Shown one piece after another: positions 16,067-24,496 of a DNA stretch of 27,147 nucleotides. How positions within the stretch are numbered: the first letter of the stretch is position 1; the number at the start of each line of letters is the position of its first letter. The stretch is from Clostridiaceae bacterium (GTDB taxonomy: Bacteria > Bacillota > Clostridia > Oscillospirales > Acutalibacteraceae): the NCBI GenBank assembly GCA_904501675.1, contig CAJGCL010000013.1:1-27147 (forward strand), given 5' to 3'. The notes under the pieces were generated by a model that saw only the letters and a list, made by a program, of their open reading frames with translations, ran no database searches and had not been told where the DNA came from. Both the position numbers and the translations under genes were made by a program.

Positions 16067-17260
16067 ATGGAACGAGTATATGCTTTTACTGACGAATATG
16101 GTGCATTTGGTTGGGATATAGAAAATGCTTCAGTTTCCACACATTTTATAATTACAGCGATTATTGTTAAGGAATCAAAGTTGGATGAATTCAACGAAAA
16201 AATGGAAAATATACGAGCTAAGTATTTTCAAACCGGAGAAATCAAATCCCAAAAAATAGGAAGCAATCATAGCAGACGTAGTACAATTATATCAAGTTTA
16301 CAAGATGTACCTTTTGACATATTCACAGTATGTATTGATAAGAAAAAATGTCTTGATAATATGAGTATGCAGGGATTACAGTTCAAAAAAAGTTTTTATA
16401 AATTCATGAACAATATTGTTCACAAAGAGTTGAGGAGAGCTTTTGAAAAAATCACTGTCGTTGCTGATGAAATCGGAAATAATGATTACATGAAAAGCTT
16501 TTGTGAATATGTAATCAAACACCAGGACATGCCCAATTTTTTTGGAAATGCTGACTTTAGTTTTCAAAGCAGTGCAAATAATGTTGGAATACAGTTAGCG
16601 GATTTAATTAGTGGAACATTAGCATACGCATATGATAATCACAAGAAAGATATAAAAGCACCAAACTACATACAAATATTACAATCTAAAATCATACGCA
16701 TTGAATTGTACCCAAAAACTTACGATAATTATGTATTAGAGAATAGTGCAATAGCTGAAGATTATGACGAAGATATAGCAAAATTGTGTTTCGCTCAAGC
16801 TGTTAGTTTTGTTGAACATTATGAAAATGAAGACGATATCGAGACCAAAGGGCAAGTAATTGTTTTGCAGTATTTATTATTTCGCTTTATGAATAACGAT
16901 ACACGTGGGTATATTTATACTCAGGAATTAAAAAAACAATTAGCCAATACAGAACTATATAATATTTCCGATAGTACTTTTAGAATGAAAATAATCGGAA
17001 AATTAAGAGATAAAGGTGTGATAATTGCAAGTTCTCAAAAAGGTTATAAAATACCATCAAAGCAAAGTGAGCTATATGATTTTATAAATCACGATGCCAA
17101 AATTGTAATTCCTATGCTTGAGAGACTAAAAAAATGTAGAGACTTAGTAAAGTTAAGTACAGTAAATAGTTTGGATCTTTTAGAACATTCTGAATATAAA
17201 CAACTTCGATTTTATTTTGATAATTATCCTGTTGAGGATGTTGACGCAGGGAAAAATTAA
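16067..17260 (+). CDS. DUF3800 family protein with C-terminal winged helix
   Basis: This is a 397-residue protein. Residues 1-195 fit DUF3800, an RNase H-like fold: a start strand with Asp9-Glu10 (FTDEYG), a FIITAIIV strand, VVADE (Asp134, Glu135) and QLADLISG (Asp179). These acidic residues sit where a metal site is expected. The usual DESG start is altered to DEYG. Residues about 255-345 look like a winged-helix domain (TFRMKIIGKLRDKGVIIASS). DUF3800 proteins are often found among defence and mobile genes, possibly as nucleases, though this activity is not firmly established. It is a single gene with its own promoter (16005-16033) and a terminator shared with the conjugation operon. Confidence 0.82.
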   Translation: MERVYAFTDEYGAFGWDIENASVSTHFIITAIIVKESKLDEFNEKMENIRAKYFQTGEIKSQKIGSNHSRRSTIISSLQDVPFDIFTVCIDKKKCLDNMSMQGLQFKKSFYKFMNNIVHKELRRAFEKITVVADEIGNNDYMKSFCEYVIKHQDMPNFFGNADFSFQSSANNVGIQLADLISGTLAYAYDNHKKDIKAPNYIQILQSKIIRIELYPKTYDNYVLENSAIAEDYDEDIAKLCFAQAVSFVEHYENEDDIETKGQVIVLQYLLFRFMNNDTRGYIYTQELKKQLANTELYNISDSTFRMKIIGKLRDKGVIIASSQKGYKIPSKQSELYDFINHDAKIVIPMLERLKKCRDLVKLSTVNSLDLLEHSEYKQLRFYFDNYPVEDVDAGKN

Positions 17261-17383
17261 ATTATAGTCGCACGAAATCGGACAACTTGGTTATATATTA
17301 TAATTTCAAATTATGATATATTTGGGTATTCACCTTCTGTTATTATCTTCTTCACTGTATACTTATTAGCCCATTCACTATGA

Positions 17384-17421
17384 AAGGGACTACTGTCACC
17401 ATATAGGCGCAGTAGTCCCTT
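17384..17421. terminator. Bidirectional terminator
   Basis: A 12-bp perfect stem, aagggactactg (17384-17395) with cagtagtccctt (17410-17421), and a 14-base loop. It lies between the convergent DUF3800 gene and the end of the leftward conjugation operon and can serve both. A second AT-rich dyad is present at about 17292-17321. Confidence 0.8.
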
Positions 17422-17441
17422 GTTAGTTGTTAGATGATTTT

Positions 17442-17699
17442 TTACAACAAATAGTATGTATTGCTTGAAAAAGAGCCGTTACCTCGTTTTCGTATTTCTT
17501 TACGAATTAACTTTTCTTTTTCTAAGTCTGCTAATGCTCTACGAACAGTACTTTCTGAAAGGGATAGATGTCTTGCTATAGTTCTAATACCCGGAAAGCA
17601 CTTGTTTTCTTTGTCAGCTCTGTCTACAAGATATAAATATACTAACTTATCACGTGAAGATAACTCAACTTCATAGACTTTTCTTCTATAGTTATCCAT
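17442..17699 (-). CDS. Small winged-helix DNA-binding protein (HTH_36-like)
   Basis: This is an 85-residue protein that is almost entirely one winged-helix domain: CFPGIRTIARHLSLSESTVR is the helix-turn-helix and ALADLEKEKLIRKE is followed by the wing. It resembles the DNA-binding part of plasmid/ICE regulators. It starts at ATG 17699 with AAAGGAG 9 bases upstream, and it overlaps the VirD4 stop by 8 bases. It is the last gene of the conjugation operon and may regulate transfer genes or help replication. No effector domain is present. Confidence 0.85.
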   Translation of the reverse strand: MDNYRRKVYEVELSSRDKLVYLYLVDRADKENKCFPGIRTIARHLSLSESTVRRALADLEKEKLIRKEIRKRGNGSFSSNTYYLL

Positions 17700-19569
17700 T
17701 GTTGATATCTCCTTTGTCAGTTCTTAAGACTGTATGTTGTGATTTTTGCTCAGCCATATATTCGGACTGTTCTTGCATAACATCTTCAGGTATTACTTCA
17801 ACTTCATATTCAGTTAATGCTTGACCTGATGAGCCAAAAGGTTTATTTGCAGGAAATTTTTCTTCCCTGTCATTTATCTTTCCTTCGAATGGATATAGCT
17901 CGTTTATCGCCTCTTCAATAATCTTTCGACTTGTATATTTAACAGTTCTTGAACCTTTATCTTTAGGTACATATGGGTCTACATCAAACTTTATTCCCCA
18001 TTTAAAGAACAGTTTCAGTTTAGATATAAAGGGATGAGTACCTGTTTTCATAACAATAAAATTACCCTTATCCATTGATTTAAGCTCATCAGCAGTCATC
18101 AATGGTCTTTCTATCATCTGAAGACTTTGAGACGGATCGTTTTTACTTCTCGACACTGAACCGGACATTACAGTTCTTGAACCAAGCGATTTAGATATTA
18201 TATCTGCCGTTTCAGAAGTAGGAGCAAAACCACCAGCAATAGTTATCTGACAGTTGTCCTGAATAATAGCAGCACCTTCTCTGCCGTAGTTTTTTTCAAG
18301 CTGTTGAAATGACTGAATAATACTTACTAATGACAGACGTCTTGAGCGAGATGCAGAGTACATCATTTCTGCAGAACTGATTGCAGGAAGAGTACCGAAC
18401 TCATCCATATAAAACATAACTCTGTCTTTTAATGCCCCACCTTGTTCATCTGCGACCATAAGTATTTCACGATATAACTGTTGTAAAAGAAGTGATACCA
18501 TGAAGTATGTTGTCGGATTTTCTTCGGGTAATACAATAAAGATTGCACTCTTTTTAGAACAAAACTTTTCGGCATCAATTGCCGTATCAAAGCAAAGTAT
18601 TTGTTCAAGTTCTGAATCGAGAAATGCATTAAGACGAGACATTGTTGTTGACATAACCGATTGCATGGCCTGGTCACTTGTGTTAAGTGCAGCACCTGCA
18701 AACCATTTGGTTTTGTGTTCGGGCGGGAGCTTATCCATAATTTTATGAAATTGAGTTTTACCTTTACCCATATTAGGTGCAGGAGCAAGTAACTCTTGAA
18801 TAAGTTTATATACAGAAACAATATGACGTTGTTCGGGTGGAGCAAATTCAGCAACCAATAGGATTAACGAGGTAAGCAAGCCTTCTGCTGCATCGTAAAA
18901 GAAAGCATTTTGACCAAATGAAGCTGCATCTCCTTCACTAAATATAATTGTTTTACCAATGATTTTTGCATATTTTTCGGCTTTAGCTTTATATGTTAAA
19001 TTACTTGGTTCATTCTTGTATAAATCCATATATTTGTTAACAAGATGAAGCAAATTATTACCATCCGATTTTGTTGGATTTCGAAGGTCTATTATGGCAA
19101 CATTGTAACCATAATATTCTTTTGCAATGTTACCGTAATTTCTATACAAATCACCTTTTGTATCTGTAGTTAAAAATGACATTCCTGATGCACAAGCATA
19201 CTCAAGGTTTGGATATAACCAATATGCTGTTTTACCACATCCGGCTGCACCTATCATCATAGTATGTACATCTGAAGTATCAACCATTGCATAATCATGA
19301 CCACCTATTGTCCTGCATCCAACAATAACCCCTTGTGGTAATTCATTTTTATTTTTGTTTTTTCTCCATAATTCTGGAGTAAACGGAACATGCTTATATA
19401 CTTTCTTTTGTTCAAGTTTGGATAAAAATCTTGCTGTGCCGTGCTGACCATCTCCAACAGTTTTACTTTTGATGCTATTAAGATTGTATATATGAGAAAC
19501 AATTGTAATTCCACCTATTAAAGCAAACATTACGACACCCACAAAAATTAAGATAATTGGACCATCCAC
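17692..19569 (-). CDS. VirD4/TraG-type conjugal coupling ATPase
   Basis: This is a 625-residue coupling protein that docks the relaxase-DNA complex to the transfer channel at the inner membrane. It has one N-terminal membrane helix (about 5-29), Walker A GAAGCGKT (107-114) and Walker B VMFYMDEFG (Asp389, Glu390), with the typical TraG/VirD4 segments around them (TTDTKGDLY; SRRLSLVSIIQSFQQLEKNYG). The C-terminal about 100 residues are polar and charged. The start is GTG 19569 with AGGAGG 10 bases upstream, and it overlaps the primase-like gene by 22 bases. Length and motifs are complete. Confidence 0.95.
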   Translation of the reverse strand: MDGPIILIFVGVVMFALIGGITIVSHIYNLNSIKSKTVGDGQHGTARFLSKLEQKKVYKHVPFTPELWRKNKNKNELPQGVIVGCRTIGGHDYAMVDTSDVHTMMIGAAGCGKTAYWLYPNLEYACASGMSFLTTDTKGDLYRNYGNIAKEYYGYNVAIIDLRNPTKSDGNNLLHLVNKYMDLYKNEPSNLTYKAKAEKYAKIIGKTIIFSEGDAASFGQNAFFYDAAEGLLTSLILLVAEFAPPEQRHIVSVYKLIQELLAPAPNMGKGKTQFHKIMDKLPPEHKTKWFAGAALNTSDQAMQSVMSTTMSRLNAFLDSELEQILCFDTAIDAEKFCSKKSAIFIVLPEENPTTYFMVSLLLQQLYREILMVADEQGGALKDRVMFYMDEFGTLPAISSAEMMYSASRSRRLSLVSIIQSFQQLEKNYGREGAAIIQDNCQITIAGGFAPTSETADIISKSLGSRTVMSGSVSRSKNDPSQSLQMIERPLMTADELKSMDKGNFIVMKTGTHPFISKLKLFFKWGIKFDVDPYVPKDKGSRTVKYTSRKIIEEAINELYPFEGKINDREEKFPANKPFGSSGQALTEYEVEVIPEDVMQEQSEYMAEQKSQHTVLRTDKGDINNG

Positions 19570-20480
19570 TTTCTATCAACCTCCTGTTTAGAAAATAATA
19601 AATCCTCATTCCAATCTTTTAATGTTGGAATGAGGATTTCTGATTTAATACCTTTTATAAATAGTTTATCCGAAAGTCTTTGTGCGGCTGTTTGACCTGC
19701 ATTGTCATTATCGAAACAAATATAAACTTGTTCAATATGTTTGTTATCTTCAAGACATTGAAACAAAACATTATCTGCAACAGAACATGCCGCTGCATAG
19801 CTACTGTTTCTCCATTCAGTAGGATACATTGATATAAACGAAAGCATATCTATTGGCGCTTCAAATAAATAAATGTCTTTTCCTGTACCATGCCAATGGA
19901 AACTAAACTTGTTATCACTACCTGCAACATTTCTTTTATATGCACTTTCTTTAGCTGTTCCTCGTTTGTGAATATGTCTTGGAACACCATCGGAATCATA
20001 TCCGATAAACAATACATTATGATAATCTGCTGATTCTCGAAGCATTTTAGCATGAACAAAAGCTGTGATTATATCTCTACTAATTCCTCTGTCTTTCATA
20101 AGATATTCATATAGCCTTCTCATGTTAGAGTTTGTTTGAGGCATTAGTAACTCTTGAGTTTGTTTTTTAACAGGTGAAGAATATGATATTACAGTACCAT
20201 TTTCATTTAGCAAATACTCCATTGCTTCACTATATGTTTTATTAAAAAACTTTTGAAGAAAACTAACAACATTTCCGCCTTCTTGATCGTAATGGTGGTA
20301 CCAAACATTATTTCTAATAGATACCTTTCCAGTTGGACTTTCCCATATATATTCTTTTCCGCATCGGCTCAGTTTATCACCTTGTTTTCGCAAGAGTTCT
20401 GCAATATCCATATGATATGCTCTGTCTTTTTGTTCAGGAGAAAAACGAATATAATTAGATATTTTATCACATCCTTCCAT
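19548..20480 (-). CDS. Toprim/DUF3991 primase-like protein
   Basis: This is a 310-residue protein with two parts. Residues about 20-95 resemble a CHC2 primase zinc domain (W-x-GGNVVSFL type end) but lack its cysteine set, as in DUF3991 proteins. The C-terminal part is a Toprim domain with Glu207 (FEAPID) and the D-x-D pair at 257/259 (CFDNDNAG). Such proteins accompany relaxases in Firmicute conjugative elements and probably prime the complementary strand after transfer. The start is ATG 20480, 6 bases after the relaxase stop, with little RBS, so translation is probably coupled. Confidence 0.88.
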   Translation of the reverse strand: MEGCDKISNYIRFSPEQKDRAYHMDIAELLRKQGDKLSRCGKEYIWESPTGKVSIRNNVWYHHYDQEGGNVVSFLQKFFNKTYSEAMEYLLNENGTVISYSSPVKKQTQELLMPQTNSNMRRLYEYLMKDRGISRDIITAFVHAKMLRESADYHNVLFIGYDSDGVPRHIHKRGTAKESAYKRNVAGSDNKFSFHWHGTGKDIYLFEAPIDMLSFISMYPTEWRNSSYAAACSVADNVLFQCLEDNKHIEQVYICFDNDNAGQTAAQRLSDKLFIKGIKSEILIPTLKDWNEDLLFSKQEVDRKWMVQLS

Positions 20481-20486
20481 AGATAA

Positions 20487-21866
20487 TTAACCCATTTTTT
20501 GACCTTGTGATTGTTTCTTTTCTTGAATCTTTTTAAGAACCTTTCTATCAACTTGATGATCAGTCTGATTATCTTCTTCGAGATTATCTTGTATTGCTTG
20601 AGTTAATCTTGCGAATAATCTTGCAGAAGAAAGTGCTATATCAGTTTTCCAATGATACTTTTTAGATGGTTGAAATGTAGGTGGAAGAGTAGGGATTCTA
20701 ACTTTTTCGGGCAAATATATCTTCTCAACATTTTCATCTGTAAAAGGATATTCAGATATATCTTTAAGTCTAAGTGCTTCTTGCAGAACTGCATTTCGAA
20801 TAGTTTTAAATTCTTTGTTCGAAGATAATGGTACACGAGGTGGCATTTCTTCACCATAGATTTTAATTATCGTTTCCCTTTGTTCATACCAAAGCTCATA
20901 TAGTTCTTTTATTTTCTCATCTGATGCCATCTCATCAACTATTCCATCAATTAAATTTTTAGCTCTTTTGGGAAGATAACCATACATCATTCTTCCTGAA
21001 TAATTATCTAATTCGCTTACCAATTGTTTTAATAAGTCTGCGACAATTGGATTAGAATAGTGACCTTTATTTATTAAAGAAACCATTTCTTCAATCTTGT
21101 TTTTAGCTTCTTTTCGCAATTCATTTCGTCTGTCTGTTTGTTCAACATATATATTGTGCATCTCAGAAGAAAAAATATCTTTTGCAAAAGTTCTTTTTAG
21201 ATCATCCAAACGTTTTTCGGTTATGTATGGCTCTCTACCTACAGAATAAGCAACAAAATGTATATGTGGATGATATGTTTCATTATGAAAAGCTGCGTAC
21301 CATCTTAAATCTGAGGGAGGAATATTCATAGATTTTGCTATAGCAATTGTGTTTCTTTTTAATAATTCTTTCCATCTGATTGAACGAGCATAGTCTAAGG
21401 CTTCTGCATCATTTCGTTTCAAAGACATTATTGTAGTGAAGACTAAACCATCGTGATTAGCAATATCTTTTGCAACACTTTCAAGGTTTATTTCTTCATC
21501 ATGAAGTGAAAATAAACCATGTGTTCCTTGCTTTTCAACTCGCGGTCGCTTTGCAATATACCCAATATAGTTTTCTTTTTTATCTATTAAATCAAAGTAT
21601 TCTTCTAGCGTATCATCAATGAATTCACTGGATAATCCTTTCGTTTTGTTTGATAAATAATCCTCATATATTGGTGTGTTTATTGCATCTGGAAAGTCCT
21701 TTATTAAACTAGAAATGATTCGTTGCTGCTCAATTGTTGCAGGCTGATATTTCCAGCTTTCATCACACTTTTCTACTCCATCTCGAGTTGCAATGTACTT
21801 TAGATATTGAGAATTTCTTTTAGGAGATGATTTAAAATATCTCCATTTCAAAACAAATCTTGCCAT
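20487..21866 (-). CDS. MobP3-type relaxase (MobL family)
   Basis: This is a 459-residue relaxase that nicks the origin of transfer. The histidine triad HPHIH (His199, 201, 203) follows AAFHNET and precedes FVAYS, the usual context in this family. N-terminal tyrosines (for example Tyr21 or Tyr24) are candidates for the nicking residue. I cannot tell which is used. The middle is helical and charged, and the C-terminal tail is basic and Gln-rich. It starts 5 bases after the stop of the ribbon-helix-helix gene with aggtaaag upstream. Complete length and position make it the relaxase of the element. Confidence 0.9.
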   Translation of the reverse strand: MARFVLKWRYFKSSPKRNSQYLKYIATRDGVEKCDESWKYQPATIEQQRIISSLIKDFPDAINTPIYEDYLSNKTKGLSSEFIDDTLEEYFDLIDKKENYIGYIAKRPRVEKQGTHGLFSLHDEEINLESVAKDIANHDGLVFTTIMSLKRNDAEALDYARSIRWKELLKRNTIAIAKSMNIPPSDLRWYAAFHNETYHPHIHFVAYSVGREPYITEKRLDDLKRTFAKDIFSSEMHNIYVEQTDRRNELRKEAKNKIEEMVSLINKGHYSNPIVADLLKQLVSELDNYSGRMMYGYLPKRAKNLIDGIVDEMASDEKIKELYELWYEQRETIIKIYGEEMPPRVPLSSNKEFKTIRNAVLQEALRLKDISEYPFTDENVEKIYLPEKVRIPTLPPTFQPSKKYHWKTDIALSSARLFARLTQAIQDNLEEDNQTDHQVDRKVLKKIQEKKQSQGQKMG

Positions 21867-21871
21867 ATGCT

Positions 21872-22282
21872 TTACCTGTGTCTTTGATATCTTAATGCAT
21901 TTTTAAAAGAAATCGAACCATTTAGAGAGCGCACCTCTTTGACACAAGTAGCACGAAGGTCATCTAATTGAGTTTCTGATATGTTGTTCAAAGCAGAAAA
22001 GACATGTAGTAACATTGATAACTCTACAGTGTTTTTAAAGAATTGATTACACATTTTATCTTCTAAATTTTGCACTCTGCTTTTGATTGAATTATCTATT
22101 AGCTCAGGTAGATATTCATCAGTATTTTGTGTCGAAAGATATCCGCAATAAAATCTTATTGCTTTCTCAATAAACTCTGATTGACTTTTGCAACCATCAT
22201 CTTGATACATTTCTTTTACTTTGTTTAACACATCGGGATATACCCACAAATGAAATTTCTTTTTGTTTGGATCAACTGCCAT
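21872..22282 (-). CDS. Ribbon-helix-helix relaxosome accessory protein
   Basis: This is a 136-residue protein. Residues about 6-50 form a ribbon-helix-helix DNA-binding unit (KKFHLWVYPD strand, then a KSQSEFIEKAIRFYCGYL helix). The rest is helical. It lies directly before the relaxase and directly after the structured noncoding stretch, so it probably binds that DNA and recruits the relaxase. I chose ATG 22282 because aagga is about 10 bases upstream; alternative starts at 22288 and 22291 are too close to it. Confidence 0.85.
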   Translation of the reverse strand: MAVDPNKKKFHLWVYPDVLNKVKEMYQDDGCKSQSEFIEKAIRFYCGYLSTQNTDEYLPELIDNSIKSRVQNLEDKMCNQFFKNTVELSMLLHVFSALNNISETQLDDLRATCVKEVRSLNGSISFKNALRYQRHR

Positions 22283-22637
22283 AAGCATCACTTCCTTCTT
22301 AGAATTTATAGGAGTCCTTATGAAATCCTTGAAACGATGGGATTTATCGGCTAATTCTCATAATTGGAGGAAAATTGTAAAATATAGGAGTCCACTTTTT
22401 GAAAGCCTTGAAACCCTTTATGCAGTCGGCATCGCCGTCTGCTGTAATCGCACAGGGATGCTTTTGCAACCCCTGTGCTTATTCCTGCAATAAAAATCGG
22501 ACGAAATTACTCGTTATACACAAGAGCCTGAACGTCCGTTTTTATCGGCTTTTTATTGTGTGTTCGGGTACTTTAACCATTTTTCGTACAACTCGTCAAT
22601 TTGGGGCAAACAAACGGCAACAAACAGCAGTTAAGTG
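22283..22637. other. Structured noncoding stretch, candidate origin of transfer
   Basis: The 355 bases between the DUF6103 gene and the relaxosome gene hold no gene. They contain two direct-repeat units: tataggagtcc at 22307-22317 and 22383-22393, each followed by tgaaa(t/g)ccttgaaac. Three hairpins follow: gcagtcggc/gccgtctgc (22422-22442, one mismatch); gcacaggg/ccctgtgc (22450-22478), with an inner tgc/gca; and cggacg/cgtccg (22498-22538), flanked by A- and T-runs that make it a possible two-way attenuator. Position next to relaxase genes, repeats and cruciforms fit oriT. No nic site is identified. Confidence 0.5.
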
Positions 22638-22844
22638 TCATTTATTACCCGTGTTTGAATTAGAATTATCTGAACTTGATTCAATGTAATCTCTGACATT
22701 TAACGGTACACTCTTTTTATATAATGAATCTAATGTTTCAACCAATTTTTCTGAAACACTTTTATTACCTTTTTGTTCGAGGAAGTACTTTAAAGCCTTC
22801 ATTTTAGTTTCATCATATTCAATGCTTATTGAAACCTTTTTCAT
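22638..22844 (-). CDS. DUF6103 family small protein
   Basis: This is a 68-residue protein that matches the DUF6103 pattern found in Firmicute conjugative elements: a strand (KKVSISIEYDETKM), a helix (ALKYFLEQKGNKSVSEKL) and VETLDSLYKKSVPLNVRDYI. The strand-helix-helix order suggests a small ribbon-helix-helix-like DNA-binding protein. The start is ATG 22844 with gaggtg upstream, 10 bases after the pentapeptide gene's stop. Function is not established. Next to the candidate oriT, it could bind it. Confidence 0.82.
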   Translation of the reverse strand: MKKVSISIEYDETKMKALKYFLEQKGNKSVSEKLVETLDSLYKKSVPLNVRDYIESSSDNSNSNTGNK

Positions 22845-22854
22845 GTGCAACACC

Positions 22855-23922
22855 TCACATTGTCATATTCATATCTTCATCTGACCAAGCCTGTTCATCC
22901 ATACTAATGTTACGCAGGTTAGCCTCATTTTCATCGGTATGTATCCACTCGGTATTATCAATGCAACAATTAGTAAAATTAGCATTGCTAACTGAAGTTC
23001 GTGAAAATAACGCATCTGAAAAATTCGAATGTGTAAGCATTGCCATAAAGAGATTGCAACCTTTAAACTTTGTGCTTCTGCAAGACATTTCCTCACCGGT
23101 AATTCGAATCATACTGCAATCGACGAATTTGGTGTGGTCAGCAATTGAGAAGCACAACTCAGCATTAGTGAAATTGCAATTTACGAACTTTGCGTTGTTC
23201 AAAATAGAACTGTTTAACGACCTATCAGAAAAGTCGTAGTTAGAAACAAGACAACCTGAAAAGTTTGCCTGTACTCCACCGGGTTCGTCATAAAGCCATA
23301 GCACATGCTTTGCAACCATTATGTCGATTTCCTCTTTTTCCAATTCCCTGTATACAGATTCATCTTCAAACATAGCATATTCAGAAGAAAGTCGCATACC
23401 GAATTCTTCGTCATCAAATTCTACTGTATCAAATTCAATCCTGTCACGAAGCATTTCATAAAGAAGTATAGGAGAAAAGATTTCGGGTTTATAGAACTTA
23501 TGTATCTCATCCAAATCGATTTTGAAAACACCATCATCCTGATCTTTTACCGCTTTGTCAACAATATCATTTCTGATATGTAACATCGACTTCATAAACT
23601 GTTGCAAAGTAAAAGACTCGTCAGCAAGGTGTAAAGTTCTTGCTTGCGGAAGATATGCAAAGTTTTTAGCAAACTCAGTTCCTTCTGAATTTACAATAAT
23701 ACCTTCATCATAATTCTCACGAAGATAGAGGACACATCTGTTCGTTCCTGTTTCATCCTTATGCATCAGATTTGCGTGTTCAGCAATGAAGTCAAAATTT
23801 TTCATGGTATTGTTTTTTAAAAGATTAAAATCATTTTCGGATAATTCAATAACTTTCACAATAGAACAATACTGAGTTGTAGCTTGCTGCTCATTTCTAT
23901 CAAAAGAAGTTTGAAAAAACAT
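22855..23922 (-). CDS. Pentapeptide-repeat protein of the conjugation operon
   Basis: This is a 355-residue protein. The N-terminal half (about 15-210) is a conserved-looking helical/strand region of unknown role, similar in style to DUF6329-type domains of Firmicute elements. From about 217 to 330 there are pentapeptide repeats with the A(D/N)(F/L)xx rhythm (ANFSG, YDFSD, AKFVN, CNFTN, AELCF). These fold as a right-handed beta helix that can mimic DNA. It lies in the middle of the transfer operon, 1 base from its upstream neighbour. It may protect incoming DNA or modulate the host, but there is no direct evidence. Confidence 0.85.
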   Translation of the reverse strand: MFFQTSFDRNEQQATTQYCSIVKVIELSENDFNLLKNNTMKNFDFIAEHANLMHKDETGTNRCVLYLRENYDEGIIVNSEGTEFAKNFAYLPQARTLHLADESFTLQQFMKSMLHIRNDIVDKAVKDQDDGVFKIDLDEIHKFYKPEIFSPILLYEMLRDRIEFDTVEFDDEEFGMRLSSEYAMFEDESVYRELEKEEIDIMVAKHVLWLYDEPGGVQANFSGCLVSNYDFSDRSLNSSILNNAKFVNCNFTNAELCFSIADHTKFVDCSMIRITGEEMSCRSTKFKGCNLFMAMLTHSNFSDALFSRTSVSNANFTNCCIDNTEWIHTDENEANLRNISMDEQAWSDEDMNMTM

Positions 23923-23923
23923 A

Positions 23924-24481
23924 TTATTTCACCTCCATGTTAGGTACCGAATCGATGTGTGTAATTAGACCTTCTTTATCAAGCTCATCGATTATTTCTT
24001 CAGTAATGAAACCATAATAACCTTCAGGTCTTTCAACACCGAACTGCTCGTACTGGAATTTGAGAACAGGTTCAATATCTTTTAAGCCTTCCTGTGAATA
24101 ACCCTGTTTGAAAAACTTCCAACGATTTTCTTCGGTAAATACATAAATATATTCAGCCCATGAATCCGGGTTATCAAGTTCCTTGAAAGTGTAGTCTTTT
24201 GCTTCAACACCTTTTTCGCCACGATCTCTACCATATGCCACAACTACACCTTTTTGCCTTGCTGCATAATCAAAGCCATGAGGCTGAGATGGATCGGGAT
24301 TGAGATTTGGAGCAAGGTATGAAATTGAACCTATATCAAGAAGTTCTTTTACTTTTTCGGGTGTATCATAATGGTCTATAAGCAAAGCACCATTATGTGA
24401 GAGATAGCCATCGCTATGGCAATAAATCGTTCTGTATTTATCAGCACCGATTTGCATTGCTATTAAACTTCGTGTACTCAT
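23924..24481 (-). CDS. Conserved hypothetical protein of the conjugation operon
   Basis: This is a 185-residue protein that I cannot assign to a named family. It is soluble, with a compact N-terminal part (MSTRSLIAMQIGADKYRTIY; HSDGYLSHNGALL) of a type seen in phages and mobile elements, and an acidic C-terminus. It starts at ATG 24481 with aaagagg upstream, 15 bases after the NlpC gene. Presence in the tight operon suggests an accessory transfer or host-modulating role. No catalytic motif is evident. Confidence 0.75.
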   Translation of the reverse strand: MSTRSLIAMQIGADKYRTIYCHSDGYLSHNGALLIDHYDTPEKVKELLDIGSISYLAPNLNPDPSQPHGFDYAARQKGVVVAYGRDRGEKGVEAKDYTFKELDNPDSWAEYIYVFTEENRWKFFKQGYSQEGLKDIEPVLKFQYEQFGVERPEGYYGFITEEIIDELDKEGLITHIDSVPNMEVK

Positions 24482-24496
24482 ATTATCAACCTCTTT

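Noticed and set aside
17311..17440. Minus-strand open stretch with a protein-like end (SEWANKYTVKKI..., stop at 17311)
   Set aside because: It has no start codon or RBS and contains the 12-bp terminator stem. It could be a gene remnant, but this cannot be shown.
22399..22689. 96-codon open frame on the plus strand
   Set aside because: It spans three hairpins of the candidate oriT and overlaps the DUF6103 gene on the other strand; it has no RBS.
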